From Siphonodentalium dalli (Eukaryota > Mollusca > Scaphopoda > Gadilida > Siphonodentaliidae), in assembly GCA_032622095.1 (NCBI GenBank), contig CP136065.1:245455474-245519473 (forward strand): a stretch of 64,000 bases of DNA, in the 5' to 3' direction. The notes beneath the pieces are model-generated. The model searched no databases. It worked only from the letters and a program-made list of their open reading frames with translations, and was not told where the DNA came from. This document shows, piece after piece, positions 35,501 through 48,011 of this stretch. The number at the start of each line of letters is the position of its first letter. Position 1 is the stretch's first letter. The position numbers and the translations under genes were made by a program.

Positions 35501-35900
35501 TTAAATTCTTTGTGTTTTTATTGTTCGGTGTGTCTATTGTTTATATGGACTATAGGACTGGTAGAAACTTGTAGAACCACTTTATTGGCCCAGGTACTTG
35601 CATTGCACCACGTTCCCACAATGCATGGTAACAAGGGCAATCGATTCCATTCCTCGCCCCAGCTCGATCTATCCCTGTCACTATATATAGATATTTTACT
35701 TCCTCCAATCTTTTTTTCCTTCTTTTTATCATCCTCTTGAATTCAAAATTCGTTCATGATGTTCTAATACGCCCGTCGCCTCTTTTCAAATTGCATTTCA
35801 GAAAGATTCCGAAAATCAATACAAATTAAAATTCTAAGTAAAAAAAGTGTACCGTGCATAAATATAGTGAGAACTATTGAGCAAATCCCCGATCAAAGCA
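35501..35900. other. No gene seen; faint similarity to 41740-41940
   Basis: TATTGTTTATATGGAC...CAATGCATGGnAnCAA words recur in both places, suggesting an old dispersed repeat. Confidence 0.3.
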
Positions 35901-35929
35901 CAGATTGCACTTTGAGCCAATAACCCCCA

Positions 35930-36840
35930 ACTGCAGTTATCAACAGGAAACCAAGAAAACCCGAATTTCAAAGTAAAAAAAAGGTCGATAATTCCAATTC
36001 GGGTAAAAATGGGCGGACGGAACCGAATATAGAACTCGACCTGTACTTCATGTCTTCAAAGCTGGATACTACATTTATTTTCATTCTGTCAACATTAAAT
36101 GAAGTTATCATCCGGAAAAAAAACCCCCCAAGTTTATAACTCTGGTAAAAATGGGCGGACATCGAACTTAAAGGCCCATTTAATTTTCTTCGAATCAGCG
36201 ATTTTTTTTTTATAGTGCATTGATATACAGTTTTAATAAAAATTATGCCATAAAATATTATTAATATACTATAATTCATCACCATTTGAAACGTCCGTGT
36301 CTAAAAAGATGCCCATAGAGAAATAGAAAACACCTGAAATGATAGAAAGATTTCCCCCGTTACGGGTCCCAGAATGCAACATAATTCAGACTAAAAATGT
36401 ATTTTCAATGTAAGGGGAATAACTCTAGCTATATTTTAAGATATAGAGTTATTCCCCTTCCATTGAAAATAATGAAACTTGAGTACAGAACACCAAGACG
36501 GTATCTCAACAAAAACAACAAGTTCACAGTTTATTACACAGACTAAGTTGATAAAACAATATTTTGGAGCTTCCTCTTTCAAATGGTATATAATTTGGCA
36601 TATATTTTACATAATATTATCTGGGGGTTCGAAAATTATGTGGGCCTTTAATTGATCCGTATTTTATTATGGTAAACCGACATACCATATTTCATTCCAT
36701 TCGGTCAACATTTACCAAAGTTATCAACCGGGAAAAAAAATTGAGCCTAAATTTCAACAAAGGGTCGTAACTCTTAATTTAATTCAGAACTAAATAAAAG
36801 ATATCATTCGAAAACGAAATAAATATCGATTTACATGATG
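35930..36840 (+). repeat. M-type degenerate repeat interrupted by a J element
   Basis: Phrases such as GGTAAAAATGGGCGGAC and AAGTTATCANCCGG occur at intervals of 150-170 bp, as at 45661-46205 and 62100-62690. The J copy at 36168-36651 lies within. Confidence 0.5.
36168..36651 (-). mobile_element. J-family TTAA element without minisatellite
   Basis: TTAAAGGCCCATTTAATTTT to ATGTGGGCCTTTAA. ATTATCTGGGGGTTCGA, the core of the 50-bp unit, is present just once near its end. Includes a GAATAACTCTAGC hairpin. Confidence 0.85.
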
Positions 36841-37312
36841 TGTCATTTCCGTTAACCTCTCCATCCCGTCTTAATTCATCACCATATATCTGTGTCCTGT
36901 CTATCGATCTACTTGTTGTGACCCCCCGGTTCCCCTTCTCCCCTCTGTCCCTATATATCTTTCATCGCATGTGTTTCTCTGTTACCCTTTTTATTCCTCG
37001 CCCACTCTTTATCCACACCTTCCTCTCTTTCCAACTTTCTCTCTCTCGTGATCAATGTGTTTCCTCTTCCTTTCTCTTCACCAAATTAACCCTCCCTGTA
37101 TTAAGCTTCCTACCGCCCGCCTTTCTTTAACGTTTTATCCACCCTCCCTGTCACATCATCCTGTCACATCTTCATTCCAACCCAGTATTTCGCCTTCACA
37201 AATTGCCTTTCTTTCCCTCTATTTCTTTGCCTCTTTCATATCCTATATCACTTCCCACATTTACTTCAATTCCACCTTCGTCTTTTCTCTCTATTCTCTC
37301 AATTATATATAA
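36840..37312 (+). repeat. Pyrimidine-rich tract, left of the minisatellite
   Basis: Strongly C/T biased on the plus strand, without a clear unit. The long open frames here (for example 36840-37130) reflect that bias. Confidence 0.7.
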
Positions 37313-37328
37313 ATAAATCATGCCTATT

Positions 37329-40300
37329 TACATATATCTGCAAAGGAATTAACAGATATCTGCTAGTGATTTACGGAGATATCTGAAAAATAATTAACAG
37401 ATATCTGCTAGTGATTTACAGATATCTGAAAATGAATTAACAGATATCTGCTAGTGATTTACGGAAATATATGAAAAATAATGAACAGATATCTGCAAGT
37501 GATTTACAGATATCTGAAAATGAATAAACATATATCTGCAAATGAATTAACAGATATCTGCTAGTGATTTACGGAGATATATGAAAAGGAATTAACAGAT
37601 ATCTGCTAGTGATTTAGAGATATCTTAAAATGAGTTAACATATATCTGAAAAGGAATTAACAGATATATGCTAGTGATTTAGTGATATCTGAAAATATAT
37701 TAACAGATATCTGTAAGTGATTTACGGAGATATCTGAACATGAATTAACAGATATCTGCTAGTGATTTACGGAGATATCTGAAAATGAATTAACATATAT
37801 CTGCTAGTGATTTAGAGATATCTGCAAATGAATTAACAGATATATGCTAGTGATTTAGTGATATCTGAAAAGGAATTAACAGATATCTGCAAGTGATTAA
37901 CGGAGATATCTGAACATGAATTAACAGATATCTGCAAGTGATTTAGATATATCTTAAAATGAGTTAACATATATCTGAAAAGGAATTAACAGATATATGC
38001 TAGTGATTTACGGAGATATCTGAAAATGAATTAACAGATATCTGCAAGTGATTTAGAGATATATGAAAAGAAATTAACATATATCTGCTAGTGATTGAGA
38101 TATCTGAACATGAATTAACATATATCTGCAAGTGATTTAGAGATATCTTAAAATGAATAAACATATATCTGCAAATGAATTAACAGATATCTGCTAGTGA
38201 TTTACGGAGATATCTGAAAAGGAATTAACATATATCTGAAAAGGAATTAACAGATATCTGCTAGTGATTTACGGAGATATCTGAAAATAAAATAACAGAT
38301 ATCTGCGAGTGATTTAGTGATATCTCAAAATGAATTAACATATATCTGAAAAGGAATTAACAGATATCTGCTAGTGATTTCCGGAGACATCTGAAACAGA
38401 ATTAACAGATATCTGCTAGTGATTTACGGAGACATCTGAAAATGAATTAACAGATATCTGCAAGTGATTTACAGATATCTGAAAATGAACAAACAGATAT
38501 CTGCAAATGAATTAACAGATATCTGCTAGTGATTTACGGAGATATATGAAAAGGAATTAACAGACATTTGCTAGTGATTTAGAGATATAACTTAAAATGA
38601 ATTAACAGATATCTGAAGAGGAATTAACAGATATCTGCTAGTGATTTACCGAGATATCTGAAAATGAATTAACAGATATCTGCAAGTGATTTACAGATAT
38701 CTGAAAATTAATAAACATATATCTGCAAATGAATTAACAGATATCCGCTAGTGATTTACGGAGATATCTGAAAATGAATTAACAGATATCTGAAAATGAA
38801 CAAACAGATATCTGCAAAGGAATAAACAGATATCTGCAAAGGAATTAACAGATATCTGCTAGTGATTTAGAGATATATTAAAATGAAATCAACAGATATC
38901 TGAAAAGGAATTAACAGATATCTGCTAGTGATTTACGGAGATATCTGAAAATGAATTAAAAAATATCTGAAAAGGAATTAACAGATATCTGCAAGTGATT
39001 TACGGAGATATCTGAACATGAATTAACAGATATCTGCTAGTGATTTACAGATATCTGAACATGAATTAACAGATATCTGCTAGTGATTTACAGATATCTG
39101 AAAAGGAATTAACAGATATCTGCTAGTGATTTAGAGATATCTTAAAATGAATAAATATATATCTGCAAATGAATTAACAGATATCTGCAAGTGATTTACG
39201 GAGATATCTGAAAAGGAATTGACAGATATCTGCTAGTGATTTACGGAGATATCTGAAAAGGAATTAACAGATATCTGCAAGTGATTTACGGAGATATCTG
39301 AAAAGGAATTAACAGATATCTGCTAGTGATTTACGGAGATATCTGAAAAGGAATTGACATATATCTGCTAGTGATTTAGAGATATCTGAAAATGAATTAA
39401 CAGATATCTGCTAGTGATTTAGAGATATCTCCTAATGAATTAACAGATATCTGCTAGTGATTTAGAGATATCTCCCAATGAATTAACAGATATCTGCTGG
39501 TGATTTAGAAATATCTCCTAATGAATTAACAGATATTTGCTAGTGATTTAGAGATATCTCCTGATGAATTAACAGATATCTGCTAGTGATTTAGAGATAT
39601 CTCCTAATGAATTAACAGATATTTGCTAGTGATTTAGAGATATCTCCTAATGAATTAACAGATATTGCTAGTGATTTAGAGATATCTCCTAATGAATTAA
39701 CAGATATTTGCTAGTGATTTAGAGATATCTCCTAATGAATTAACAGATATTTGCTAGTGATTTAGAGATATCTCCTAATGAATTAACAGATATCTGCTGG
39801 TGATTTAGAGATATCTCCTTATGAATTAACAGATATTTGCTAGTGATTTAGAGATATCTCCTAATGAATTAACAGATATCTGCTGGTGATTTAGAGATAT
39901 CTCCTTATGAATTAACAGATATTTGCTAGTGATTTAGAGATATCTCCTAATGAATTAACAGATATCTGCTGGTGATTTAGAGATATCTCCTTATGAATTA
40001 ACAGATATTTGCTAGTGATTTAGAGATATCTCCTTATGAATTAACAGATATTTGCTAGTGATTTAGAGATATCTCCTTATGAATTAACAGATATTTGCTA
40101 GTGATTTAGGGATATCTCCTTATGAATTAACAGATATTTGCTAGTGATTTAGAGATATCTTCTTATGAATTAACAGATATTTGCTAGTGATTTAGAGATA
40201 TCTCCTTATGAATTAACAGATATCTGCTGGTGATTTAGAGATATCTCCTTATGAATTAACAGATATTTGCTAGTGATTTAGAGATATCTCCTTATGAATT

Positions 40301-40490
40301 AACATATATTTGCTAGTGATTTAGAGATATCTCCTTATGAATTAACAGATATTTGCTAGTGATTTAGAGATATCTCCTTATGAATTAACAGATATTTGCT
40401 AGTGATTTAGAGATATCTCCTTATGAATTAACAGATATCTGCTAGTGATTTAGAGGTATCTCCAAATTAATATGGAGATATCTCGTTATC
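37329..40490 (+). repeat. Minisatellite, 43-45-bp unit, about 70 copies, two subfamilies
   Basis: Left part (to about 39400): CAGATATCTGCTAGTGATTT + ACGGAGATATCTGAAAAGGA + ATTAA with many half-unit losses. Right part: CAGATATTTGCTAGTGATTT + AGAGATATCTCCTTATGAAT + TAA, much more homogeneous. Each unit holds two imperfect AGATATCT palindromes. Confidence 0.95.
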
Positions 40491-40636
40491 AATTGGAGAT
40501 ATCTTCATAATATTTGGAGATATCTCTTAATGAATTGTAATATTTCCAAATGAATTGGAGCAATCTGTAAAAGAATTGAAAATATCTGTAATAGCGGATA
40601 AACAGAGGAACGGCAAACCATACAATTCATCATTTC

Positions 40637-41030
40637 CTCCTTTCTCTTCCCCCTCGCTTTCTCTCTCTCTCTCTCTTTCTCTATCTTCAACCTTTCTTGT
40701 TCTCTCCATCTGTATATACAGTAATGCCCTAAATAATCGACTCCTTAACCACAGTAGTATTATGGGTGATTTTTAAGGATTCTGTCGGAAATATGGCTTG
40801 TTGCCATTCATCTGAAAGCTCTCAGTGAGTGAGAGCTTTCCGATGATTGGCAACAAGCCATATTTCCGACTAAATCCTGAAAAAATACCCATAATACTGC
40901 CCTGGTTAAGGAGTCGATTATTTAGGGCATTACTGTATCTCTCTCTCTTTCCTAATTACATCCTCTCTTCTCCCTCTCTTTCCTGCTCTCCTCTCGATCT
41001 GCATTCCAACTAATGGTTCTTTGTCCTCTT
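40637..41030 (+). repeat. Pyrimidine-rich tract, right of the minisatellite
   Basis: The same C/T bias as 36840-37312, with a CTCTCTCTCT run near 40660. Split by an A-family MITE. Confidence 0.65.
40717..40937. mobile_element. A-family palindromic MITE in the pyrimidine tract
   Basis: TACAGTAATGCCC to GGGCATTACTGTA, with C/T-rich sequence resuming on the far side. Confidence 0.9.
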
Positions 41031-41172
41031 TTTTTTATAGTGTACATTTGTCTATTCATCTGCAGGGGCGTGGCCATAGACACAACCCCCACAATGCACC
41101 TGAGCTGAATTGATCACATTTTATTTAAGAACTTTGAATTATTTCATTGATGATTTCTAAGCATTTAAATGC

Positions 41173-41663
41173 TTAACCCTTTCGGTGCCAGGTCAGATTT
41201 TTGTATCAACCCATATACCCTGTGCCAATGCATTCTCTTATATATGCGAGTCGACCATAGGTCGCCTCGCATATATCAGAGAATACATTGGCCTAACAAT
41301 TTTTCATCATTTGTTATTATTTTTTACAATTTTTTCACAATTTTAATAATTTTTTCTTATATGCTTTAACAGACTTATTTTGTAGGTTTAGTGCCAGGGA
41401 ATCTTACGTTTTTCATGGGCATCAAAATTATTACTATGAATACTTGGTGATAGTTTGAGTTATAACATGCCCCTAAGGTTTTAACCAGTTTGTTTTTAAA
41501 TTGGCTATAGCATGCTTAAGCATATCCAAAAAAAATTCAACCCAAAAAAAAAAAATCTAAAAAAAAAAAATAATCATAATTTTGTTTTAAATTTTGTTAG
41601 GGCCGATTTTACAGACCGTAAATTAGGGCTGATGAGATCGGCCCCTGGCACTGAAACGGTTAA
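41173..41663 (+). mobile_element. C-family TTAA element
   Basis: TTAACCCTTTCGGTGCCAGG to CTGGCACTGAAACGGTTAA; one hairpin with two base changes in its right arm (ATCAGAGAATACATTGG). Confidence 0.85.
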
Positions 41664-42015
41664 AGACATATTATGTACTTGTTCGGGTGCATGAAACTGA
41701 TAAATTAGTATTCAGGTGCTATGCCAACTGGAGGAATTGACATGGAACATGCAAACATATATATATATATTCTAGTTATATCTATTGTTTGGACTTCCAT
41801 GGCGGATATAGAAAACTGGTCAAACCACTTTTGTATTATGAAACCATTTCACCATATCTCTGCAATGCATGGCACCAATAAAGATCGAATGCATCTCTGT
41901 CTTATTTCCGCCACCCCCTCCCTCCCTGCAGAGATGTAACAAGGAACAATTTTGTCACATATCATCAGGTTCATACTGATACTATGCTCATAATCAAACT
42001 TCAAGCATCCCATGC

Positions 42016-43418
42016 AAGCCTGAGTTTAGTGTGCCTTTCATTTGCAGAATAAGGTCCCCGGAGGGTGAATTTAGTGACGCTATCTCGCATAGTGGGCTAG
42101 CTTCACTAAATTCACCCTCTTGGGACCTCATTCTGCTTAGGCCTCATCTTCTCTGGAAAGTTTCTTTATTATTTAATTTCTATAGAAACTTCTTCACATA
42201 GATTCTATTTCTTTTTATCCCCCGCCAAATTGAAAATTTGCGGGGGATATAGGAATGGGTTCCGTCCGTCCGTCCCAAATTTGTAAGAGTCATAACTTGA
42301 ACAAATGTCAACGGATTTCAAAGATTTTTGGTATATGAGTTCACCTGACCATTACCTAGAATGAGTTCGCAAGCCAGGTCCGGCCAGATATTTTTACCGG
42401 AGTTATTGGACTTTGTTTATTATTTTTGTTGAATTTACCAAATATCAAATAGACGACTTCACAAGGCTCATTTCCACAAATCTCAACGGATTTCAAAGAT
42501 ATTTGGTATATGAGTTCACTTGACCAGTATCTAGAACGAGTTCGCAAACCAGGTCCGGCCGGATATTTTAAGCGGACTGATTGGACTTTGTTTATTTTTG
42601 TATGTGCAAATGGACGACGTCGCAGGGCTCATTTCCACAAATGTCAACGGATTTCAAAGATTTTTGGTATATGAGTTAACATGACCAGTATCTAGAACGA
42701 GTTCGCAAACCAGGTCCAGCCGGATATTTTCAGCAGAGTTATTGGACTTTATTTATTATTTCTGGTGCAAATGGACGTCACAGGGCTCATTTCCACAAAT
42801 GTCAACTGATTTCAAAGATTTTTGGTATATGAGTTCATATGACCAGTATCTAGAACATGTTCGCAAACCAGGTCTGGCCGGATATTTTCAGCAGAGTTAT
42901 TGGACTTTGTTTATTAATTTTGGTGAAAATGGACGACGTCACATGGCTAATTTCTACAAATATCAACAGATTTTACAGATTTTTGGTATATGAGTTCACA
43001 TGACCAGTACCTAAAATGAGTTCGCAAGCCAGGCTTTTTGACAAAATCCCACCTCTTGTTTAGCACATACTGAGAACGCAAACATTATTGAGAATGCACT
43101 TCCCCCAACTGCACAATTCGGCGGGGGATACCGCTATCTGCGACTGCTTGTTTAGTTTAGTTTCTCTATATCACCAAATTAGCAGACGACACATTGCATA
43201 ATCGAGGTTCCCAATGGCTGTACATCACAATATTCACCATTTGGGAACTTCAATCTGAGTCTATGTCTCCCATAGCAGATGAGGCCATGCAGAATGAGGT
43301 TCACATAGGGTGAATTTAGTGATGCTAGCCTGCTCACCTGCTGTGCGGGATAGCATCACGAAATGCACCCTGTGGGGACCTCATTCTGCAAATGACAGGC
43401 ACACTAAACTCAGACTTG
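42016..43418. mobile_element. F-family element carrying a nested insertion
   Basis: CAAGCCTGAGTTTAGTG to AACTCAGACTTG. Flanks ATCCCATG and ATCCCAGG agree at 7 of 8 bases, suggesting an 8-bp target duplication. Without the insertion at 42216-43150 it aligns with 1459-1916. Confidence 0.75.
42216..43150. mobile_element. M-type element with terminal hairpin and internal tandem units
   Basis: Starts with a small hairpin (TATCCCCCGCCAAATTG / TTTGCGGGGGATATAGG), then TCCGTCCGTCC. About five units of 140-190 bp follow (TTTTTGGTATATGAGTTCA, TCGCAAACCAGGTCCGGCC). Ends GGCGGGGGATACCGC..CTGCTTG. F-family sequence resumes at TTTAGTTTAG. Confidence 0.7.
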
Positions 43419-43675
43419 ATCCCAGGAACATATTCAAAGACCTCACTTGCATGCAGGGTCGTGGCTAGAGCGTTTCTGTGTGGGAGGGGAGGGGTGAGCA
43501 CCTTATAATTTTGCCTTATCATTTGTCTCACATTTTCTGAACTAGTGTCAATTTTAAGGGGCTAAAGTTCATAAAAATTTGTAACTGAACTAGAAACAAT
43601 TGGGGGGGGGGGGGGGGTGACACCATCAATACTAATTTATACATTATTTTGAAGTTATGAATGTTATTCGTTCCT

Positions 43676-44113
43676 TTAACCCTTTGAGTGCCAGGTCCGA
43701 TTTTTGTATCAACCCATATACCCTGTGCCAATGCATTCTCTTATATATGCGAGTCGACCATAGGTCGCCTCGCATATATAAGAGAATGCATTGGTCTAAC
43801 AATTTTTCATCATTTTTTACAATTTTAATAATTTTTTCTTATATTCTTTAACAGACTTATTTTTGTAGGTTTAGTGTCAGGGAATCTTACGTTTTTCATG
43901 GGCATCAAAATTATTACTAAGAATACTTGGTGATAGTTTTGAGTTATAACATGCTCCTAAGGTTTTATCGAGTTTGTTTTTAAATTCGCTATAGCATGCT
44001 TAAGCATTCCCAAACAAAATTCAACCCCAATTTTTTTTATTTTTTTTAGGGCCGATTTTTACACACCGTAAATTAGGGCCGATGAGATCGGCCCCTGGCA
44101 CTCAAAGGGTTAA
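43676..44113 (+). mobile_element. C-family TTAA element
   Basis: TTAACCCTTTGAGTGCCAGG to CTGGCACTCAAAGGGTTAA; the end bases carry the compensating G/C pair, so the inverted repeat is exact. Confidence 0.9.
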
Positions 44114-44534
44114 ACACCTTTATTATCCTTTACACTGCTAATTCTACACCAAAACAATAGATGCTTTTAAAGACTCTTCTCTGTTGACAACAAAGACTAT
44201 ATAAGGGCATGATGGCACGCAGAATCGGTAATAACGGTTGAAAGAACTAGGATGGCACAATCAATAGTCGGACTATTGAAACATTTAATAAATGGACGAC
44301 ACCAGCAGACTATTGAAATAACTTACAAAGAGATGGCACTGACAAAATGAAATCAATTTTTAATGACGTCTTTCGAATTTCTCTGCTTATTTTTATTGCG
44401 CAGAACTCACTGAGTGCAGGAATTACCTGGTGTTCTGCAATATCAAACAGTGACAAAGGGGAGGGCGGGGGTGTTGTGTAGGGCCTTTTTTTAAAGATGA
44501 TCTTTTCGATTTGAAACCCAAAAATCAGCATATG
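44114..44534. other. No gene seen
   Basis: Nothing beyond short open frames. Confidence 0.4.
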
Positions 44535-44680
44535 TACAGTAATGACCTAATTAATCGACTCCATAACCACAACAGAATTATGGGTAACTTTTCAGGATTT
44601 AGTCGGAAATATGACTTGTTGCCATTCTCGGGGAGAGCTTTCCGATGAATGGCAACAAGCCATATTTCCGACTAAATCGG
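44535..44680. mobile_element. A-family palindromic MITE, right part lost
   Basis: Left end intact; breaks off at CCGACTAAATC and is followed, after about 30 bp, by another complete copy. Confidence 0.8.
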
Positions 44681-44713
44681 TCCGATCTAATTATTTTCTG
44701 CCAAAAGAATACG

Positions 44714-44929
44714 TACAGTAATGCCCGAAGTAATCGACTCTTTAACCACAGCAGAATTATGGGAAACTTTCCAGGATTTAGTCTGAAATATAGCTTGTTG
44801 CCATTCAACGGAAAGCTCTCACTGAGAGCTTTCCGTTGAATGGCAACAAGCCATATTTCCGACTAAATCCTGAAAAGTTACCCTTAATTCTGCTGTGGTT
44901 AGGAGTCGATTATTTAGGGCATTACTGTA
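44714..44929. mobile_element. A-family palindromic MITE
   Basis: TACAGTAATGCCC to GGGCATTACTGTA. Confidence 0.9.
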
Positions 44930-45660
44930 TGAGCCCTTTAAAGACAGTCTATCCCTTTGTAAACATGTTCTATATAGTTACCGCGGTATAAAATATTTGA
45001 TATGATTCGAAGACTTCTGTCCGGAAATGCTTCCATCGATTAATATTGATTATACTTAAAAAATATTTTCTGGTCTAAAAACATGTGGTTGTTTAGCTAA
45101 CGAACAATAGTGGTTACTGTTAACAGATACCAGGCACAAATAGACTCGTTGTGGCTTATATCTATGGAATAAAACAATACAAACAATCAATATGGGACAT
45201 TTGATGTTCGGAATGTAGCTATGGGATCATCCTAATGACTTATATGGTATCGCCGGAATGGTCTATTCTAAAAATAGAATAAAGTGTCCCATTTAATCAT
45301 CTCATTTTATTATAAAATATTCGAAATAAAATCAATATTATTTGATAGAAGTATTTCCGGACAGGGGTCATGAATTCATATTTATTATTTTATACCCATG
45401 CAACTATTTCAAAATTGTTATATGAAGAGATAATCCATCTTTAATCCTTTGGTGGAATGACATTTATGTTGTTTACGGTAGTTTTAGGGTGATATGATGT
45501 TACCGTGTACATAACTTTGAACAACAGCATCGCTAGGCATGGCAAAATATGCCCTTTAGCCATTTCGAATTGTACTACCGCAAAATAAAATAATAATTTG
45601 AGCTTACATTTGAAGAAAATCTGATATACATGTACCCCTAATTTCAATGCCAAAATGCGG
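44930..45660. other. No gene seen
   Basis: AT-rich; nothing recognised. Confidence 0.4.
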
Positions 45661-46205
45661 TCAAATTCTAAGTCGAAAAATGGCTGTAACTCATGTGAAA
45701 ATAATTAGACAGAACCTATATTCGAACTTGGCCTGTAGTTTTAGCTGGGAAATACACATACCAGCTTTGGTTCAGATCAAATTATCAAAACTGTAGTTAT
45801 CGGTCGGAAACCGAAATGTTATGAAATTGGTCAAATTCTAAGTCGATAAAAGGCCGTAACTCATGTAAAAATAATTGGACGGAACCCATATTCGAACCTG
45901 GCCTGTATTTTTAGCTGGGAAATGCACATACCAACTTTGGTTCAGATCAAATAATCCAAACTGGAGTTATCGGTCGGAAACCAAAAATGTTAACAGACGG
46001 TTAAATTCTAAGTCGAAAAAGGACCGTAACTCATGTAATAATAATTGGACGGAACCCATATTGGAACTTGGCCTGTATCTTTAGCTGGGAAATACACATA
46101 CCATATTTGGTTCAGATCAAATAATCCAAACTGGAGTTATCGATCGGAAACCAAAAATGTTAACGGACAGACAGACGGACGGACGGACAACCTTTTTTCA
46201 AAAGG
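45661..46205 (+). repeat. M-type tandem repeat, about 3 units of 170 bp
   Basis: Unit words: AATTCTAAGTCGAAAAA, GTAACTCATGTAAAAATAAT, TTAGCTGGGAAATACACATA, GGAGTTATCGGTCGGAAACC. Ends in an ACAGACGGACGGACGGAC microsatellite. Confidence 0.8.
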
Positions 46206-46370
46206 GCGAATAAAAATCATCTCCAAAGGAAACTTTACATGGATATAATGTGGATGGATATTATATATTACATCGCTTCCTACTTTTAATAATGTTGTTT
46301 GTATGATTTATTTGTTACTCAGTTTATTTGCAATAATATATTCCCCCATTGATATGACGTAATATATGAC

Positions 46371-46865
46371 CAAGCCTGAGTTTAGTGTCTGTCATTTGCA
46401 GAATGAGGTCCCCAGAGGGTGAATTTAGTGACACTATCCTGCATAGTGGGCTAGCATCACGAAATTCACCCGCTGGAGACCTCATCTGCTATGGGAGACA
46501 TAGACTCAGATGTGCCATCTGCCAATTTGGGGATATAGAGAAACTAAACTAAAATAGAAATAGAATCGTCAATGTGAAGCGGGGGGGGGGGGGGGATTTT
46601 CCGGGCACATATGCTGGGGTGGGTGGGTGGGTGTCCAAAAATGGTCGGAAAAAAACAGAATAAATTTTGGATGCGGGGGTGGGTGGTTCCCAACAAGGGT
46701 CGAAAGGAAACCAGCATACGTGCCTGAAAATTTTGTCCGACCCCCCCCCCCCCCCAGAGGGTGAATTTAGTGATGCTAGCCCACCCGCTATGCGGGATAG
46801 CGTCACTAAATTCACCCTCTGGGGACCTCATTCTGGAAATGGCAGGCACACTAGACTCAGGCTTG
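46371..46865. mobile_element. F-family element with a poly-G/poly-C bounded inner palindrome
   Basis: CAAGCCTGAGTTTAGTG to AGACTCAGGCTTG. Between 46580 and 46755 a poly-G run and a poly-C run face each other around inverted sequence (GGGCACATATGCTGG / CCAGCATACGTGCC). Confidence 0.75.
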
Positions 46866-47712
46866 GTACTCACCCACCAAAGAGGTTATTATGAGGTATT
46901 GATGGCCGGATATTGAATTTCAAGAGGAAGTTTTAACACGTTTTTATCATTCTGTTGAATACTATTCAAGTTATCATCTGGACAACAATCGTTTCGGTAT
47001 CATCTGGACAACAAACTTTTCGGACGGATTGACATGCAGACGGATGGACGCTGCTCATTTCTATAGTCTCCAGAATTTGTTTTTCAGGCGACAAAAAGAG
47101 GATTATTTAGTGTAAACAATATTTTATTTTCAAACACAACAGTCAACACATACAAACAAATTAACATAATTCTACAACACATATGTTCAAAAACGGGGAT
47201 AAGACAAGCCTGAAAGGCTTTTATCATGACTTTTCCTCGGAATAAGAAAGTTACCCGTGGTATCAGAATAGATACCATATAGGGTAACATGTTAGATCCG
47301 AAAAAAATATTGTTATAGGAGGGGGTAGCAGGATAGAGTGCAGGAAGGAAGAACGTTTGTCAAGTTAATTGGTATTCAGTATACCATACATTAGCCAAAA
47401 TGAAAGAGGGGAGTGAAGTGAAGTATGTATCTATTTTTATTTACACAACTTTGGTATTTATGTGAACCAAGGAAAAATTCAAAATCAAATTAAACGCATC
47501 GCGGCCAACTTGGAGGAAATGCAAAAAAACTGTGTCAACCCACTTGTATTGTGAATTTAATAATAAAATAATTGGTTAGAAGTGTACTTTAAGCATTGTA
47601 TGATGAAATAATTGCATGGAGAGTATAGCTTAGTGACACGGATTATTTTATGGACAACATTGCAGTATACACAGGTATACAGGCTAAAACATGGATGTCA
47701 GCCATTGTCAGG
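46866..47712. other. No gene seen
   Basis: Contains M-type phrases near 46970-47040 (CAAGTTATCATCTGGACAAC, GACGGATGGACG); otherwise unremarkable. Confidence 0.4.
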
Positions 47713-47852
47713 TACAGTAATGCCCTAAATAATCGACTCCTTAATAACCACAGTAGAATTATGGGTAATTTTTCAGGATTTAGTCGGAAATATGGCATGT
47801 TGCCATTCATCGGAAAGCTCTCAGTGAGTGGATTATTTAGGGCATTACTGTA
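47713..47852. mobile_element. A-family palindromic MITE, right arm mostly deleted
   Basis: The left arm and loop are complete, then GTGAGTG joins directly to GATTATTTAGGGCATTAC. Confidence 0.85.
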
Positions 47853-47948
47853 GATAAGAAAGAAGTGTTTATTGAATGATGGTAATAGCACTCTTCAGTC
47901 TAGCGAAATGATGCTATTTATAGAACAGCGAAAGCACGTGGCGTTGTT

Positions 47949-47984
47949 TATAAACAGAGGGTCGGACATTCTCCAGTATCAGTA
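47949..47984 (+). promoter_or_regulatory. TATA box and initiator ahead of the THAP-like stub
   Basis: TATAAA lies at 47949-47954. An initiator-like TCAGTA at 47979-47984 puts its A (47981) 32 bp after the start of the TATA box, the textbook spacing. The first ATG is about 31 nt further on. A short inverted repeat (GGGTCGGACA / TGTCCGACC) brackets the initiator. The arrangement fits a focused RNA polymerase II promoter; no expression data exist here. Confidence 0.35.
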
Positions 47985-48011
47985 CGTTGTCCGACCTTGC
48001 GCAATACTAAC

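Noticed and set aside
36840-37312. Hydrophobic proteins of about 90 residues
   Set aside because: The frames follow directly from C/T-biased sequence (Ser, Leu, Phe, Pro codons), with no initiation context or conservation.
42216-43150. Helitron
   Set aside because: The hairpin near an end is suggestive, but I see no TC start or CTRR end and no AT insertion site. The interrupted F sequence would allow a test by alignment.
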